A DNA stretch of 64,000 nucleotides, taken from assembly GCA_902627495.1 (NCBI GenBank), contig CACOJS010000002.1, positions 112,212-176,211 of the forward strand, read 5' to 3'. Origin of the DNA: Hydrogenophilales bacterium (GTDB lineage Bacteria; Pseudomonadota; Gammaproteobacteria; Burkholderiales; Eutrophovitaceae). Below the pieces are notes generated by a model, which saw nothing but the letters and a program-made list of their open reading frames with translations, did not search any database and was not told the DNA's origin. Each line of letters begins with the position of its first letter. Position 1 is the first letter of the stretch. The position numbers and the translations under genes were made by a program. Below are positions 35,976 to 47,800 of this stretch, one piece after another.

Positions 35976-36992
35976 ATGAGTGATAACCGTCAGAAGGCGT
36001 TACAGGCAGCCCTTTCTCAAATTGAAAAGCAATTTGGTAAGGGGTCAATTATGCGGATGGGTGAAAATGATATTGAAACTGGCTTAAAGGTTGTGTCTAC
36101 TGGGTCACTCGGGTTGGATGTGGCTCTAGGTATAGGCGGTTTGCCACGGGGCCGTGTTGTGGAGATATATGGGCCCGAATCATCTGGTAAAACAACCTTA
36201 ACACTATCAGTAATTGCTGAAATGCAGAAATTAGGAGGGACAGCAGCATTTGTGGATGCAGAGCATGCACTAGACCCCCAATATGCTGCGAAGCTTGGGG
36301 TTACAATAGATGATTTGCTTATTTCCCAGCCTGATCATGGTGAGCAAGCCTTGGAAATTGCTGATATGCTCGTTAGATCAGGAAGTGTCGATGTTGTTGT
36401 TGTTGATTCAGTTGCTGCACTTACACCAAGAGCGGAGATTGAGGGCGATATGGGTGATCCCCAAATGGGTCTTCAAGCAAGGCTCATGTCGCAAGCTCTT
36501 CGCAAGTTGACCGCAAACATAAAGAAATCCAATACTTTAGTGATATTTATCAATCAGATAAGAATGAAAATTGGTGTTATGTTTGGTAATCCTGAAACCA
36601 CAACTGGTGGAAATGCATTGAAATTTTATTCCTCCGTTCGTATAGACATTAGGCGCATAGGAGCGATCAAAAAGGGGGATGAAGTGGTTGGTAGTGAAAC
36701 TCGAGCAAAGGTTGTCAAAAACAAGGTGGCACCGCCCTTCCGTAAAGCTGAGTTTGATATCTTGTATGGTAGTGGTATTTCTCGAGAGGGTGAGGTCATA
36801 GAACTTGGGGTTCAAAACGGCTTAATTGAAAAGTCGGGTTCTTGGTATAGTTACGATGGTGATAGAATTGGGCAAGGGCGAGATAATGTACGCGAATTTT
36901 TGAAGACTAATTCTGCGGTGGCCGAAAAAATTGAGATCGAAATAAAGGAAAAACTAGGCCTTTTGGAGCCCAATGGTGCCGACAAAGACTAG
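35976..36992 (+). CDS. recA: recombinase RecA
   Basis: DNA strand-exchange protein and SOS co-protease. The 338 residues include Walker [11 protein letters not shown], the multifunctional Asp/Glu region [13 protein letters not shown], Walker [11 protein letters not shown] and the L2 loop region [19 protein letters not shown]. The frame is open upstream to 35868, but the true start is the ATG at 35976, preceded by GAAGGAAG and giving the standard N-terminus. I see no canonical CTGT-N8-ACAG LexA site upstream. Its end overlaps recX by 20 bp. Confidence 0.97.
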   Translation: MSDNRQKALQAALSQIEKQFGKGSIMRMGENDIETGLKVVSTGSLGLDVALGIGGLPRGRVVEIYGPESSGKTTLTLSVIAEMQKLGGTAAFVDAEHALDPQYAAKLGVTIDDLLISQPDHGEQALEIADMLVRSGSVDVVVVDSVAALTPRAEIEGDMGDPQMGLQARLMSQALRKLTANIKKSNTLVIFINQIRMKIGVMFGNPETTTGGNALKFYSSVRIDIRRIGAIKKGDEVVGSETRAKVVKNKVAPPFRKAEFDILYGSGISREGEVIELGVQNGLIEKSGSWYSYDGDRIGQGRDNVREFLKTNSAVAEKIEIEIKEKLGLLEPNGADKD

Positions 36993-37443
36993 ACATGATG
37001 CCATAAACGATGCCAGAAAAACAGCATATCGATTGGTATCCCGAAAAGAATACAGTAGGAGTGGCCTATCTCATTCGTTATGCAAGAAGGGATACTCCAT
37101 TGCTATAATTGACTCTCTAATGGATGAACTCGAGCATACAGGATTACTATCGGATAGGAGGTTCGTTGATTTTGTCATTGCCAATAAAAGATCTAAGTAC
37201 GGTCAGAGGAAAATATTATTTGAATTAAAAAAAATGGGTGTAGCATCGTCCGAATTAGAAAGGGCACGCTGTGTTTTATTAACCGATGAAAGTGAAATAG
37301 CTCAGCAAGTATGGACTAATAGATTCAGCGAGGTTACCAATGATTCAAAGGTTATTAGCAAGAGGATTCGTTTCATGATTGGGAGAGGGTTTTCTCGGGA
37401 GGTCGTTGAGAAAATTGCATTTAAAAACGGTTTTATTAAATGA
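36973..37443 (+). CDS. recX: RecA regulator RecX
   Basis: Modulates RecA filament growth. The 156 residues contain the three helical repeats of the family: [57 protein letters not shown], and a final [18 protein letters not shown]. The gene starts inside the recA end (20-bp overlap), and its own end overlaps alaS by 4 bp. Sequence is divergent, as usual for RecX, but context makes the call firm. Confidence 0.93.
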   Translation: MVPTKTRHDAINDARKTAYRLVSRKEYSRSGLSHSLCKKGYSIAIIDSLMDELEHTGLLSDRRFVDFVIANKRSKYGQRKILFELKKMGVASSELERARCVLLTDESEIAQQVWTNRFSEVTNDSKVISKRIRFMIGRGFSREVVEKIAFKNGFIK

Positions 37444-40064
37444 AAAGTAGAGAAATTAGAGAAAGTTTTTTATCTTATTTTGAGAAAAAAGGGCATACTC
37501 GAGTCAATTCCAGTCCTTTAGTCCCTGCAAATGATCCTACTCTATTGTTTACTAATGCAGGTATGGTGCAGTTCAAAGATGTTTTCTTGGGGCAAGAAAA
37601 ATTAGCTTTTGATAGGGCAGTAACCTCTCAAAGATGCGTCCGAGCTGGAGGCAAGCATAATGACCTTGAAAATGTAGGGTATACCGCCCGCCACCACACA
37701 TTTTTTGAGATGCTAGGAAACTTTAGTTTTGGTGATTATTTTAAGGAAGATGCTATTAGCTTTTCTTGGCAATTGATCACCAAAGAGTTTGGGCTTGATC
37801 CGAAGCGATTACTTGTTACAGTTTATGATAATGATGATGAAGCGTTTGATATATGGCATAAACACATAAATCTCCCATTAGAGAAAATTATACGTATTGG
37901 GGATAAGCTGGGAGGTCAAAAGTATCAGAGTGACAATTTCTGGCAGATGGGGGATACCGGCCCCTGCGGCCCATGCTCTGAGATATTTTGGGATCATGGT
38001 CCCCACATTACAGGTGGGCCGCCAGGGTCCCCTGAGGAAGACGGTGACCGCTTTATCGAGATATGGAATCTTGTTTTCATGCAGTTTAATCGGAATAACT
38101 CTGGGGAACTCAACAAACTGCCTAAACCCTCTGTTGATACTGGTATGGGATTAGAAAGAATTTCTGCTGTACTGCAGAATGTTCACTCTAATTACGAAAT
38201 TGATATGTTTCAGGCCTTGATAAAATCTGCAGCGGTTGCAGTAAGTGTTAATAATCTTGGATCTAATTCTTTGAAAGTAATAGCTGATCATATTCGGGCT
38301 TGTAGTTTTCTTATTACGGATGGAGTATTACCTACAAATGAAGGGAGAGGTTATGTTCTTCGTAGGATTATTAGGCGTGCAATTAGGCACGGTTATAAAC
38401 TCGGTAAAAGGGACCCATTTTTCTTTAAACTTGTAAGTCATGTGGCTTTGGAGATGGGTGACGCTTACCCGGAACTCATGTCATCACAGAAGCATGTGTC
38501 TTCAGTGATACATGAAGAGGAAGTGAGGTTCGCACAAACTCTAGATAATGGCATGGGCCTTTTGGAGACTGCCCTGCTTCGAGAAGACAAGGTGCTAGAT
38601 GGTGAAACCGTTTTTAGACTATATGATACCTATGGTTTTCCTGTTGACTTAACAGCCGATATAGCACGAGAGCGGAATATGCGCTTAGATCTTTCTGGAT
38701 TTGAGGCCGCTATGGAGGACCAAAGAGAGCGTGCAAGAGCCTCTTCAAAGTTTCAAAAAAACGTATCACTTAATTATGATGGTGAGAAAACTAAATTCTT
38801 GGGTTATCAACAGCTAGTGACTGAGTCGACGGTGGTAGCCATATACAGTAATGATCAATCAATTAATGAACTAAGTGAAGGGGATGCAGGAGTGATAGTC
38901 TTGAACCAAACTCCTTTCTATGCTGAATCGGGTGGTCAAGTTGGTGATAGAGGAATCTTGGTAGGTAAAAACACTCCTTTTTCTAATTTTGTCGTTAATG
39001 ATACGCAGAATGTTAGTGCAGGTGTGGTTGGACATAACGGGGTAATGAAACAAGGCAAAATCGGTATCGGCGATAATGTTGACGCACAGGTTGATGGTAA
39101 TATGAGGCAAAAAGCTACTTGCAACCACTCAGCGACACACCTTATGCACTCAGCCCTGCGCAAAGTTCTGGGTGATCACGTGAAGCAGAAAGGATCGTTA
39201 GTTGATGAAGATAAAACTAGATTTGATTTTGCAAATAACAAACCTCTATCAGACGCTCAGATTAGCAACATCGAGAAAATTGTTAACGAACAAGTTCGCC
39301 TAAATGTTTCGGTAACTTCGAATGTTATGCCTTATGATGAGGCAGTAGAGGACGGGGCATTAGCTCTTTTCGGGGAAAAGTATTCAGACACTGTGAGGGT
39401 TATTGGTGTGAACAATTTCTCAAAAGAGCTTTGTGGGGGAACTCATGTTAGTAAAACAGGAGAAATAGGACTGTTCAAAATAGTTGAAGAGACAGGAGTG
39501 GCTGCTGGAATTAGAAGGATAGAGGCGGTGACAGGTGATAAGGCAATCACCATTGTCCAGGATGATGAAAACCAGTTGAAAAGAGTTAGAGCTATTTTAA
39601 AGGCGGGCCGTGACGAGGCTGACCAGAAGTTGAACTCGCTACTTCAAAGCGTAAAGCTTTTAGAGAAAGAAAATACTAGGCTACGTTCTAAGTTGGCAGC
39701 TTCGCAAGGTGGTGATATTGTAGCCAGTGCAGACATCATCAACGGAATTGAGGTGGTTGCCACCAAAATCGAAAATGCAGATATTTCTGTTCTTCGGCAA
39801 ACTATGGATCAAATTAAGGCAAAGCTTACTCGTGGAGTTATAGTGTTAGCATCTGCAAACTCAGAAAATGTGATTTTAGTTGCGGGGGTGACTGATAATC
39901 TTAGTGACCAATATAAAGCTGGTGATTTAGTTTCATTTGTGGCTCAGCAGGTTGGAGGCAAAGGAGGAGGTCGAGCTACAATGGCACAAGGAGGTGGTAA
40001 TCAACCAGAAAAAGTATCGGTTGCGTTGAAATCTGTCAAAGAATGGGTTAACAGAGATCACTAA
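37440..40064 (+). CDS. alaS: alanyl-tRNA synthetase
   Basis: Charges tRNA-Ala; 874 residues. The catalytic class II core begins [19 protein letters not shown] and has [20 protein letters not shown] and [12 protein letters not shown]. The editing domain carries [12 protein letters not shown] and the zinc Cys/His in [13 protein letters not shown]; the C-terminal oligomerisation domain ends [18 protein letters not shown]. All editing and aminoacylation motifs are intact. It is the last gene of the plus-strand housekeeping run and converges on the phosphomannomutase gene, 14 bp away. Confidence 0.97.
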   Translation: MKSREIRESFLSYFEKKGHTRVNSSPLVPANDPTLLFTNAGMVQFKDVFLGQEKLAFDRAVTSQRCVRAGGKHNDLENVGYTARHHTFFEMLGNFSFGDYFKEDAISFSWQLITKEFGLDPKRLLVTVYDNDDEAFDIWHKHINLPLEKIIRIGDKLGGQKYQSDNFWQMGDTGPCGPCSEIFWDHGPHITGGPPGSPEEDGDRFIEIWNLVFMQFNRNNSGELNKLPKPSVDTGMGLERISAVLQNVHSNYEIDMFQALIKSAAVAVSVNNLGSNSLKVIADHIRACSFLITDGVLPTNEGRGYVLRRIIRRAIRHGYKLGKRDPFFFKLVSHVALEMGDAYPELMSSQKHVSSVIHEEEVRFAQTLDNGMGLLETALLREDKVLDGETVFRLYDTYGFPVDLTADIARERNMRLDLSGFEAAMEDQRERARASSKFQKNVSLNYDGEKTKFLGYQQLVTESTVVAIYSNDQSINELSEGDAGVIVLNQTPFYAESGGQVGDRGILVGKNTPFSNFVVNDTQNVSAGVVGHNGVMKQGKIGIGDNVDAQVDGNMRQKATCNHSATHLMHSALRKVLGDHVKQKGSLVDEDKTRFDFANNKPLSDAQISNIEKIVNEQVRLNVSVTSNVMPYDEAVEDGALALFGEKYSDTVRVIGVNNFSKELCGGTHVSKTGEIGLFKIVEETGVAAGIRRIEAVTGDKAITIVQDDENQLKRVRAILKAGRDEADQKLNSLLQSVKLLEKENTRLRSKLAASQGGDIVASADIINGIEVVATKIENADISVLRQTMDQIKAKLTRGVIVLASANSENVILVAGVTDNLSDQYKAGDLVSFVAQQVGGKGGGRATMAQGGGNQPEKVSVALKSVKEWVNRDH

Positions 40065-40078
40065 CTTGAATAAAAAAA

Positions 40079-41473
40079 TCAAAAAGGAATCGGAATTTGA
40101 GAATCAACCTCTCGGAGAGCGAGCTTGAATTCACCTTGGATAAGTTCCAGGGACTTTTGGTCATTAGCCTCAAAACGAAGCACTATAACCGGGGTAGTGT
40201 TTGACGCTCTTGCAAGTCCGAAACCGAAGGCATATTCGGCCCTAAGGCCGTCTATGGTAATTATCCTTGTTGCTTGTTGCAGTTTGTCAGTTTTTTGTAA
40301 CTTGTAAATAAAAGTGTGATTTTCGCCATCGTCTAGAGGTATTTGTATCTCGGGAGTGTTAATCGAGTTTGGAAGAGCGTTCAGAGCCCTGGTTGCGTCT
40401 GGTAGTCTACTCAACACCTCGAGAAGCCTAGCTCCGGCATAGATTCCATCATCAAATCCATACCAGTTTTCACCGAAGAATATGTGTCCACTCATTTCTC
40501 CTGACAATGGTGATGAGGTTTCACGCATTCGCTTCTTTATCAGTGAATGACCGGTTTTATACATGACAGGGTTACCACCATGGTCATTTATCCATGTCTC
40601 TAGCAAGGAGCTACATTTGACATCATATATAATATCAGCCCCAGGATTTCGTGATAAAACATCTGCTGCCAATAACATTAATTGGCGGTCAGGATAAATA
40701 ATTTCACCTGATTTGGTTACTACTCCCAGTCTATCCCCATCTCCATCGAAAGCTAATCCAATCTCCGCATCGTTTGTTTTTAAATTATTAATAAGGTCTG
40801 ATAAATTTTTAGGTTGTGATGGGTCAGGATGATGATTAGGAAAGTTTCCGTCTACCTCGCAAAATAATTCCTCAACCTTACAGCCGATGCCTTTGAACAC
40901 CCTAGCTGCATATTTCCCAGCAATCCCATTTCCACAGTCAACAGCAATTTTTATTTGGCGTTTAAGTGTGATTTTTCTTACGACTTCTTCAATATATTCG
41001 TGGTCAAGATTTAATTTTGTAACTGTCGTTTTAAAGTTTTTTTGAGTTTCCATCGATTTTGCTACTTTGTATATTTCCTGAATTTCACTCCCTGATAAGG
41101 TGTTACCAGAAATCATTATCTTAAGACCATTATATTCTGGAGGGTTGTGGCTACCCGTAACCATTATTCCATTACCATTGGATTTTTTAATTGCTCCATA
41201 GTAAAGAATCGGTGTGGTAACTTGACCAATATCAATGACTTCTAGGTTTGTATTTGCATTTAAACCACTAATTAGAGATGCTGTAATATCTTTTCCAGAT
41301 TTACGACCGTCCCGTCCGACACAAATTTTTGTGGGTATAACTTCCTTTTCATGAAACATCTGTGCGATTGCCTGTCCTATCATATTCACTGTTTCAAAAC
41401 TCAGGGTTATCCCAACGATGCCTCTAATATCGTATTCTTTAAATATGTTTTTTGGTATGGGATTATTTTGCAT
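40079..41473 (-). CDS. algC: phosphomannomutase/phosphoglucomutase
   Basis: Interconverts mannose or glucose 6- and 1-phosphates for lipopolysaccharide and exopolysaccharide precursors. The 464 residues show the four-domain layout: FKEYDIRGIVG at the N-terminus, the phosphoserine loop MVTGSHNPPEYNG, the metal loop FDGDGDRLGVV, the sugar-recognition loop SGEMSGHIFF and a C-terminal phosphate-binding RFEAND. It matches the AlgC/ManB class in length. It is the last of five minus-strand genes (ilvE, zinc-finger, heptosyltransferase, hydrolase, mutase); the link to LPS fits the heptosyltransferase. Confidence 0.92.
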   Translation of the reverse strand: MQNNPIPKNIFKEYDIRGIVGITLSFETVNMIGQAIAQMFHEKEVIPTKICVGRDGRKSGKDITASLISGLNANTNLEVIDIGQVTTPILYYGAIKKSNGNGIMVTGSHNPPEYNGLKIMISGNTLSGSEIQEIYKVAKSMETQKNFKTTVTKLNLDHEYIEEVVRKITLKRQIKIAVDCGNGIAGKYAARVFKGIGCKVEELFCEVDGNFPNHHPDPSQPKNLSDLINNLKTNDAEIGLAFDGDGDRLGVVTKSGEIIYPDRQLMLLAADVLSRNPGADIIYDVKCSSLLETWINDHGGNPVMYKTGHSLIKKRMRETSSPLSGEMSGHIFFGENWYGFDDGIYAGARLLEVLSRLPDATRALNALPNSINTPEIQIPLDDGENHTFIYKLQKTDKLQQATRIITIDGLRAEYAFGFGLARASNTTPVIVLRFEANDQKSLELIQGEFKLALREVDSQIPIPF

Positions 41474-41487
41474 TACGCTTCAGTCTT

Positions 41488-42450
41488 CTAAAGAAAATTT
41501 TTAAAGTAACTCACTATAGTGTTTGGCAACCAACTAAGATTTCCAGGAAACTTTCCAGATGTGAAGCCTACATGACCACCCGTGTCAGTGTAAAGGCACA
41601 GAATCTTACTTGGAAGCGTATTACGATCCGGGAGATAAGGTTTAGGAAGAAAAGGGTCGTTTCCCGAGTGGATCAACAAGGTTGGAGTGTTAATATGATT
41701 TAAATCCTTAAATGAACTTGCTCTAGTCCAATAGTCATCTACGTCTCGGAATCCGTGTATTGGGGCTGTATAATTGTCATCAAAATCTCGCAAAGACGTC
41801 GCGGTCATTATTTTCTGTATATTCAATTTATCTGGTAATAGTTTTAGCTTGTTAAAGCACTTGGTTTTAAGGCTCTTTAAAAAATGGCGGCTATAGATTT
41901 TGTTTATACCTTTTCCAAGTAGATCTCCGGTAGTTACCAGGTGAAAAGGGGTCGATATGGAAGTCGCAGCCCGTATAAGTTGTTCATGTCTGTATGATTT
42001 TATCGCCAACCATTTAAGCAAAGCATTTCCACCAAGAGACACGCCTACGGCGAATATTGGACCAGTTGTTTTGTTCCGAACGTGATTAATCATCAAATCC
42101 ACATCATCATGATCGCCCGAGTGATAGGCTCTAGGGAGGGCATTGTTGGTTCCACTGCATCCGCGAAAATTGGGTGACACCCCACGCCACCTGAGTTTTT
42201 TTAAGTGTTCCATAAGTGCGATCACATAATGACTTTTGGATGAACCTTCCAGCCCATGAAAAACAATAACAATTGGAGAATCAATAGGTCCATCAAGCCA
42301 GTCAAAGTCTATAAAATCCCCATCTTTGGTATTTACCCGCTCTCTGTCGTATATCGGGGACTTTCCTTTTAAAAATAGATATGGGTAAATTGTTTGCAGA
42401 TGACTAGTTGGTAGCCACCATGGTGACTTGTAGGTAATTTGGTTTGTCAT
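41488..42450 (-). CDS. YheT family alpha/beta hydrolase
   Basis: A 320-residue alpha/beta hydrolase. The oxyanion region is VFHGLEGSSKSHYV, the nucleophile Ser is in VGVSLGGNALLKWL, an Asp is in HSGNDPFLP and the catalytic His is in TDTGGHVGF. The N-terminus WWLPTSHLQTIYPYLF is typical of the YheT/EMB8 group, whose E. coli member has esterase-like motifs but no defined substrate. It lies 10 bp after the heptosyltransferase and 14 bp before the mutase gene. Confidence 0.9.
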   Translation of the reverse strand: MTNQITYKSPWWLPTSHLQTIYPYLFLKGKSPIYDRERVNTKDGDFIDFDWLDGPIDSPIVIVFHGLEGSSKSHYVIALMEHLKKLRWRGVSPNFRGCSGTNNALPRAYHSGDHDDVDLMINHVRNKTTGPIFAVGVSLGGNALLKWLAIKSYRHEQLIRAATSISTPFHLVTTGDLLGKGINKIYSRHFLKSLKTKCFNKLKLLPDKLNIQKIMTATSLRDFDDNYTAPIHGFRDVDDYWTRASSFKDLNHINTPTLLIHSGNDPFLPKPYLPDRNTLPSKILCLYTDTGGHVGFTSGKFPGNLSWLPNTIVSYFKNFL

Positions 42451-42460
42451 TGTACTTGAG

Positions 42461-43531
42461 TTAATCAGGTTGAAGGCCCTTTGTCTTATAGCTCATGTCA
42501 TTAACTTGTTCCTCTGCACAAGATAAAAGTAGTTGCTCTATCTGCTTCTCAACCGACCGAACGCTGATATTGTTCAGGCAGTTCGTGTGGTTTAGTGGGC
42601 AGGACCTTTTGAAACAAGGACTGCAAGGCAAGTCAACTTTTGAGATAAGGGCTTTATTACTAAGCGGGGGGGTAAATTGAGGTGAACTTGACCCAAATAT
42701 TGCTATCAAGGGACGGTTTAATGCCGCGGCTACGTGCATGAGTCCAGAGTCATTCGAAATTACTAAATCACTGGTCGCTAAAAGTGTGATTGCTTGCCCA
42801 ATAGAGGTTTTACCACATAAATTCATTATCAAATTTCCACTCTCTTTGGCTATGTTTGTCCCGATAGCTGCATCATTCTCCGACCCAACTGCAACTACAA
42901 GGTATCCTTGCCATGTGAGATATTTGGCAACATGGGCATATTTTTTATATGGCCATATTTTGGAAGGGCCGAACTCTGCTCCGGGACAAAAACAAGCGAT
43001 TTTTTGTGTTGTTGCATTTAAGAATTGTTTCCTGATGGCTAATTTTGCAATCTCGGAGACCGATAGTTCTGGCCATTTTCGCTTGTTTTCTACCTTCTTA
43101 CCCTTCCGAGAGGCGAGGTTAGTAAATCGATCAACCATTAGTGGAACCTGTTTTTTGTCTAGTGACAAAAACTTGGTTAACAGTGGGTATCTACATTCAC
43201 CAACATAACCAATTCTGACTGGTATTCGAGCGAAAAATGGGATTAGAGCACTCTTGAAGGAATTAGGGAGGATGTAACACTCATCATAACTGAGTCTTCT
43301 TAAGAAGGATCCAAATGCCAACCTTTCTTTAAGTTTTAATTGCCCATGTTTGAATGGAGAAAGAAGAGTTTTATTCACATTGTCCATAAACTGAAATATT
43401 GGGCATACCCATGGTGGAGCTAAAACGTCTATTAGACATTCCTTATTGGAGTTTTTAAGTCTGGTAATCAATGGCTGACTCATAACTGCATCCCCAACCC
43501 AAGAGGGTGCTATCAAGAGTATTTTTTTCAC
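42461..43531 (-). CDS. waaF: lipopolysaccharide heptosyltransferase II
   Basis: Adds the second heptose to the LPS inner core from ADP-heptose; peripheral cytoplasmic-face enzyme of the GT9 family. The 356 residues start LLIAPSWVGDAVMSQPL and include CPGAEFGPSKIWPYKKYAHV and SNDSGLMHVAAALNRPLIAIFGSS, the donor-binding region. PCSPCFKRSCPLNH near the C-terminus is also typical. Length agrees with WaaF. It is part of the ilvE-to-algC minus-strand run; the spacing to the zinc-finger gene is 37 bp. Confidence 0.94.
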   Translation of the reverse strand: MKKILLIAPSWVGDAVMSQPLITRLKNSNKECLIDVLAPPWVCPIFQFMDNVNKTLLSPFKHGQLKLKERLAFGSFLRRLSYDECYILPNSFKSALIPFFARIPVRIGYVGECRYPLLTKFLSLDKKQVPLMVDRFTNLASRKGKKVENKRKWPELSVSEIAKLAIRKQFLNATTQKIACFCPGAEFGPSKIWPYKKYAHVAKYLTWQGYLVVAVGSENDAAIGTNIAKESGNLIMNLCGKTSIGQAITLLATSDLVISNDSGLMHVAAALNRPLIAIFGSSSPQFTPPLSNKALISKVDLPCSPCFKRSCPLNHTNCLNNISVRSVEKQIEQLLLSCAEEQVNDMSYKTKGLQPD

Positions 43532-43568
43532 GTTACCGTTCTCCTGGTAAGTTTATAAAACGACTTAG

Positions 43569-43763
43569 TCAGTTTTTTCTTGAGACAGTATAATTTGTGC
43601 CACAATACGGACAAATTGCTTTACCATTTTGGTTCACTATCAGATACACCCTCGGGTGCATATTCCAGGAAGCCTGATCTGCAGTTGGGCAATGTAGCGG
43701 GAAGTCAGCTTTTGTTACAGTGATGACCTTCTCAGAATTAGATGTATTCCTAGGCCGGGTCAT
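43569..43763 (-). CDS. zinc-finger (zf-CHCC, NDUFS6-like) domain protein
   Basis: A 64-residue protein with a metal site built from FPLHCPTADQASWNMHPRVY and a C-terminal CPYCGTNY: three Cys and one His at the zf-CHCC positions. The fold is that of the C-terminal domain of mitochondrial complex I subunit NDUFS6. Bacterial homologues are commonly encoded beside ilvE and waaF, as here (1 bp after ilvE, 37 bp before waaF). Function is unknown. Confidence 0.87.
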   Translation of the reverse strand: MTRPRNTSNSEKVITVTKADFPLHCPTADQASWNMHPRVYLIVNQNGKAICPYCGTNYTVSRKN

Positions 43764-43764
43764 T

Positions 43765-44685
43765 TTATCCTCTGATATAGGTTAAAAAATTCTTATATTT
43801 ATCTAGTTCCCCATTCACCAGTTTGAAGAACAAAGATTGTAGTTTATGAGTTATAGGCCCTTTTGTACCACTCCCAATAATTCTACTGTCAAGTTCTTTT
43901 ATTGGTGTTACCTCAGCTGCCGTCCCAGTAAAGAACGCTTCATCTGCTGTATAGACATCATCTCTCGTTAATTTTCTTTGTTCAACCTGTAGGCCTATAT
44001 CTTCAGCCAATCTTATTACGGTATCGCGAGTAATACCTATCAATGCCGATGTAAGCTCCGGCTCGTACAGCTTGTTATCCTTAACAATAAAGAGGTTTTC
44101 TCCTGCCCCCTCAGCCACAAATCCATCTACATCTAGAAGGAGGGCCTCATCGTAGCCGTGTTCCAAAGCCTCTTGATTGGCCAAGATAGAGTTTGCGTAA
44201 GTCCCAGAGTATTTTGCCCTACACATTGTCACATTTACATGATGTCGAGAGTAACTGGAGGTCTTTACTCTAATGCCTTCCTCTATTGCCTCTTGCCCCA
44301 AGTAGGCTCCCCATTCCCAGGCTGCTATAGCCGTATGTACTTTGGCACCTACTGGTGACACCCCCCGTTTCTCAGGTCCGTAAAAGGATATTGGCCGAAC
44401 GTAACCTGATGCCAGGTTGTTCTCTTTAACAACATCCAAACAGGCCTTAATCAGCACCTCCGGTTTGTGGGGTATGTTCATGAGGTAGATCTTCGCTGAA
44501 TTAAACAGCCTTTCAATATGTTCATTTAGTCGAAAAATTGCAGAACCATTTTTTGTCTGATAGGCTCGCATCCCCTCAAATACTGCTAAACCATAGTGAA
44601 GTGAGTGAGATAGCACGTGTGTGGTTGCATCTCTCCAGGGAATAAGGTTCCCATCTTTCCATATGATTCCGTTTTCTTCTGCCAT
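43765..44685 (-). CDS. ilvE: branched-chain amino acid aminotransferase
   Basis: PLP-dependent transaminase for the last step of leucine, isoleucine and valine synthesis. The 306 residues contain HSLHYGLAVFEGMRAYQ, the PLP Lys in CRAKYSGTYANSI, and the phosphate loop GAGENLFIVKDNKL and GITRDTVIRLAED, all class IV aminotransferase motifs. Length is typical. It heads the five-gene minus-strand run and is divergent from yhdP across 126 bp. Confidence 0.95.
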   Translation of the reverse strand: MAEENGIIWKDGNLIPWRDATTHVLSHSLHYGLAVFEGMRAYQTKNGSAIFRLNEHIERLFNSAKIYLMNIPHKPEVLIKACLDVVKENNLASGYVRPISFYGPEKRGVSPVGAKVHTAIAAWEWGAYLGQEAIEEGIRVKTSSYSRHHVNVTMCRAKYSGTYANSILANQEALEHGYDEALLLDVDGFVAEGAGENLFIVKDNKLYEPELTSALIGITRDTVIRLAEDIGLQVEQRKLTRDDVYTADEAFFTGTAAEVTPIKELDSRIIGSGTKGPITHKLQSLFFKLVNGELDKYKNFLTYIRG

Positions 44686-44811
44686 TAGTGTTATTCTATC
44701 CGTTAAAAAAAACCCAAGTTTATATCAACTAGCACTTAAATGCGGTAAAAATTGTTGTTTTATTTGTACCACTCGGGATAGTCATGGTCATTTTAAGAAG
44801 AGAATACAGAT

Positions 44812-47800
44812 TTGAAAAGTTTTAATCTTATCAGGGGTGTTATAGCTAAGGTTGCCCGGATCTCCGGGGGAATGGCTTTATTCGCCATGTATTCATGTTT
44901 AGTTGTTACGATATTTATTTTGGGTACGCGATATTACTTACTTCCAAATATTGATAACTATAAGGTTCTGGTTGGCAAGGGTTTAACCAATGCTGTGGGT
45001 CAGCCGGTTACCATTGGACGAATAAAAGGCGAGTGGCTGGGTTATAGACCACAGTTGACTTTATACGATGTTCGCGTGGCTGAAAATAATGGTCACACTG
45101 CTTTAGAACTTGAACGTGTGGATGCTGTACTGTCAATTAATTCATTATTTTCAGCTACCTTTGCTTTTCATTCTTTAGAAATATCCCAACCAGTTTTAGA
45201 GGTGCGTCGCGATATAAAGGGTCAGCTTTGGGTGGCGGGTGCTCAAGTTGGTGAGTATAGTTTGGATGCTAGTAAAAATCTTAAGAACTGGGTTTTGAGA
45301 CAACGCCAAATTTTAGTCCAAGATGCTACGATAAATTGGACAGACGAGTATCGACAAAGACCGACCGCTGAAATAAAAAAGGCGAGTCTTCGTGTCGATA
45401 ATTATTCAGGGGTTCATCAGATAAGTGTGACTGGTGAGCCCCCTCCCCAGTTAGCAGAGTCTATTTTGCTTAGAGCGAGTTTCAATACTAAGCAAGGTGG
45501 ACACTCTTTGGCCGAAGATGGAATAGTTTTTATAGAGCTAAAATCCTCACGCATAAATCGAATAATAAATACTTATTACCCTCGGATGATGAACTCGATA
45601 AAAGTTAATCAAGGGTTTGGTGATCTCAAGTTTTGGGGCAAATTTGGGGCAACTGATATCAGAGAGTTAACAGTAGATTTCTCCTTGTATGATGTGGGGT
45701 TGGAAAGTGGTGCAAGTGAGAATGAATTCATGCTGAAGAGGCTCAAAGGAGTTGTAAATTGGAGCACCGGTCCTAATGGGATGTTGATAAAAGGGAAAAA
45801 TATTGTTTTCGATAATGAGAGTACACTCAGCGAATCACTAATTAATTTTAAATTTCTTAGAGCAAAAGTTGGGGAAATTGTAAATTATAAGGTAGAGCTG
45901 GGCACCTTTGAATTGGGTTCGATTTTACCCCTCGTGACGCGATTGGGTATAAATGAAAAATTGCCTCAAGCTGTCATGAATAACCAAATTTCAGGTAAGG
46001 CTTTTAACACTGTGATTGTTTGGACATTTGAAAAAGGCGATTACAATATAAGTAAATTTAGGTCGTATTTTAAGGACTTAGCGGTTGATGCGACTGATAA
46101 GAAAATTAGTTTCTATGGAGCGGATGGATCGGTAAACATGAACAAAGATGGGGGTTCGATTCTTCTAGATACCTCTGATTTGTCCGTAGTTAATAACCCC
46201 ACCATGATTGATCGACTGATTCTTGAGGAACTTAAAGCTAAAATTGGTTGGAATTGGAACCAAAATGATTTAACTGTATCAATAAGGAGTGGAAGCTTTA
46301 AGACTGCCGATATGACCGGCACTTTTTCAGGGGGGTATAGTGACTCAAAAAAGACTTTTGGGATTGAAGTGAATATGGATAATTTTTCAGCTACTAATCT
46401 CTGGAAATACATTCCCAAGAAAGCACCAAGAGCGAGTGACTGGTTGAAAAAGTCTGTACGGGCCGGTACCGTTCAGGACGGAAGGTTAATGTGGACTGGT
46501 TCTTCAAACAAACTTCGTAGTAGAAGGTTTTTCAGCCTAGACGATGTAACAATGACTGCCTCACTTTCACAGGTAAAGCTTAAATTTTCACAACGTTGGC
46601 CTCAAATTGACAGGTTAGGAGGCTACGTTGGTTTGAGTGATAGGAAAATATCGATGGTAGCTACTTCAGGCAGCATAAATGATATTGACATAGCAGATTC
46701 AGTGGCAAAGGTTCATAAGCTGGGGACCAAAAAAGAATATTTAATCTTGGCTGGAAGAGGCAGTGGTAACTCGGCTGATTTTCATAAATTGCTTTTCAAC
46801 AGCCCTATTGGTGATAAGGTCGTCGGCGTAGCAAAAAATATTAAAGCTGATGGCCTAGGGCACGTTGCTTTTGAATACAGGCACCCATTTAAAAAAGGTT
46901 TACCAAAAAAGTTAAGTGGGGATTATCATTCAACAGGCGATCATTGGGGTTTTAAAAAGCTGGGTCTGAACTTAGAGAATTTTGCTCATAAATTTTATTT
47001 CGATCATAAGGGTATTCGCACCGGTAAAGGGTCGGCGACTTTACTTGGAAAGAAAATAGAATACATCACAAAAAGGACCAGGGACGGGCAAGTCTTTGTT
47101 AACCTTGAAGGGGGGGTAGATCTGGACCACATTAAATTTGATAGGAATGGTTTGGAGGCACTTCTATCAGGGACGGCTAGTTGGGCTGGTACTTTAGACT
47201 TGTCGAACAAGTTTCCTCAGTTAACCATAGGGTCTGATCTGGTTGGGATAAATAGTCGTCTCCCACCTCCATTAGACAAAGCTTCAGAAAGAGGAATCGA
47301 GACGAATTTAGTTGTGAAATGGTTGTCCCTAAATGAAATAATTCTAAATATTGAAATCAAAGATTTGGTCTTTTCTCAGCTTTCAAAATCAGGAGAAATG
47401 TTTTCCGGTGGTGTAGGGGTAGGTAGTGACGTAAAAATGACCAGAAAAGGGGTGAAGATGTCCAAGCGGGGGGTAGGCTTGACAATTGACTTGGACAACT
47501 TTGATCTAGATGCTTGGGGTAAATTGTTACTTCCAAAACAAAACTTAATCGAAAAATCGGACTCAGCCAATCAAGCTGGAAAGTTTGAATTCACAGATTT
47601 AGTTCTTCGAGTTAATTCTCTGAAATGGCGTGGACGGCGATTCAATAATATTGACCTTAGTGCACAAAAAGACGATAACGCTTGGAGGGCTATTTTGTCA
47701 GCGAGGCAAGGCAATGGTGAATTGGAGTGGGGAGGCCCTTTTCAAAACAAGTTTGTAGGTCGTTTTGAGAGATTAGATGTTCCAGCCAAATCTTTGACAG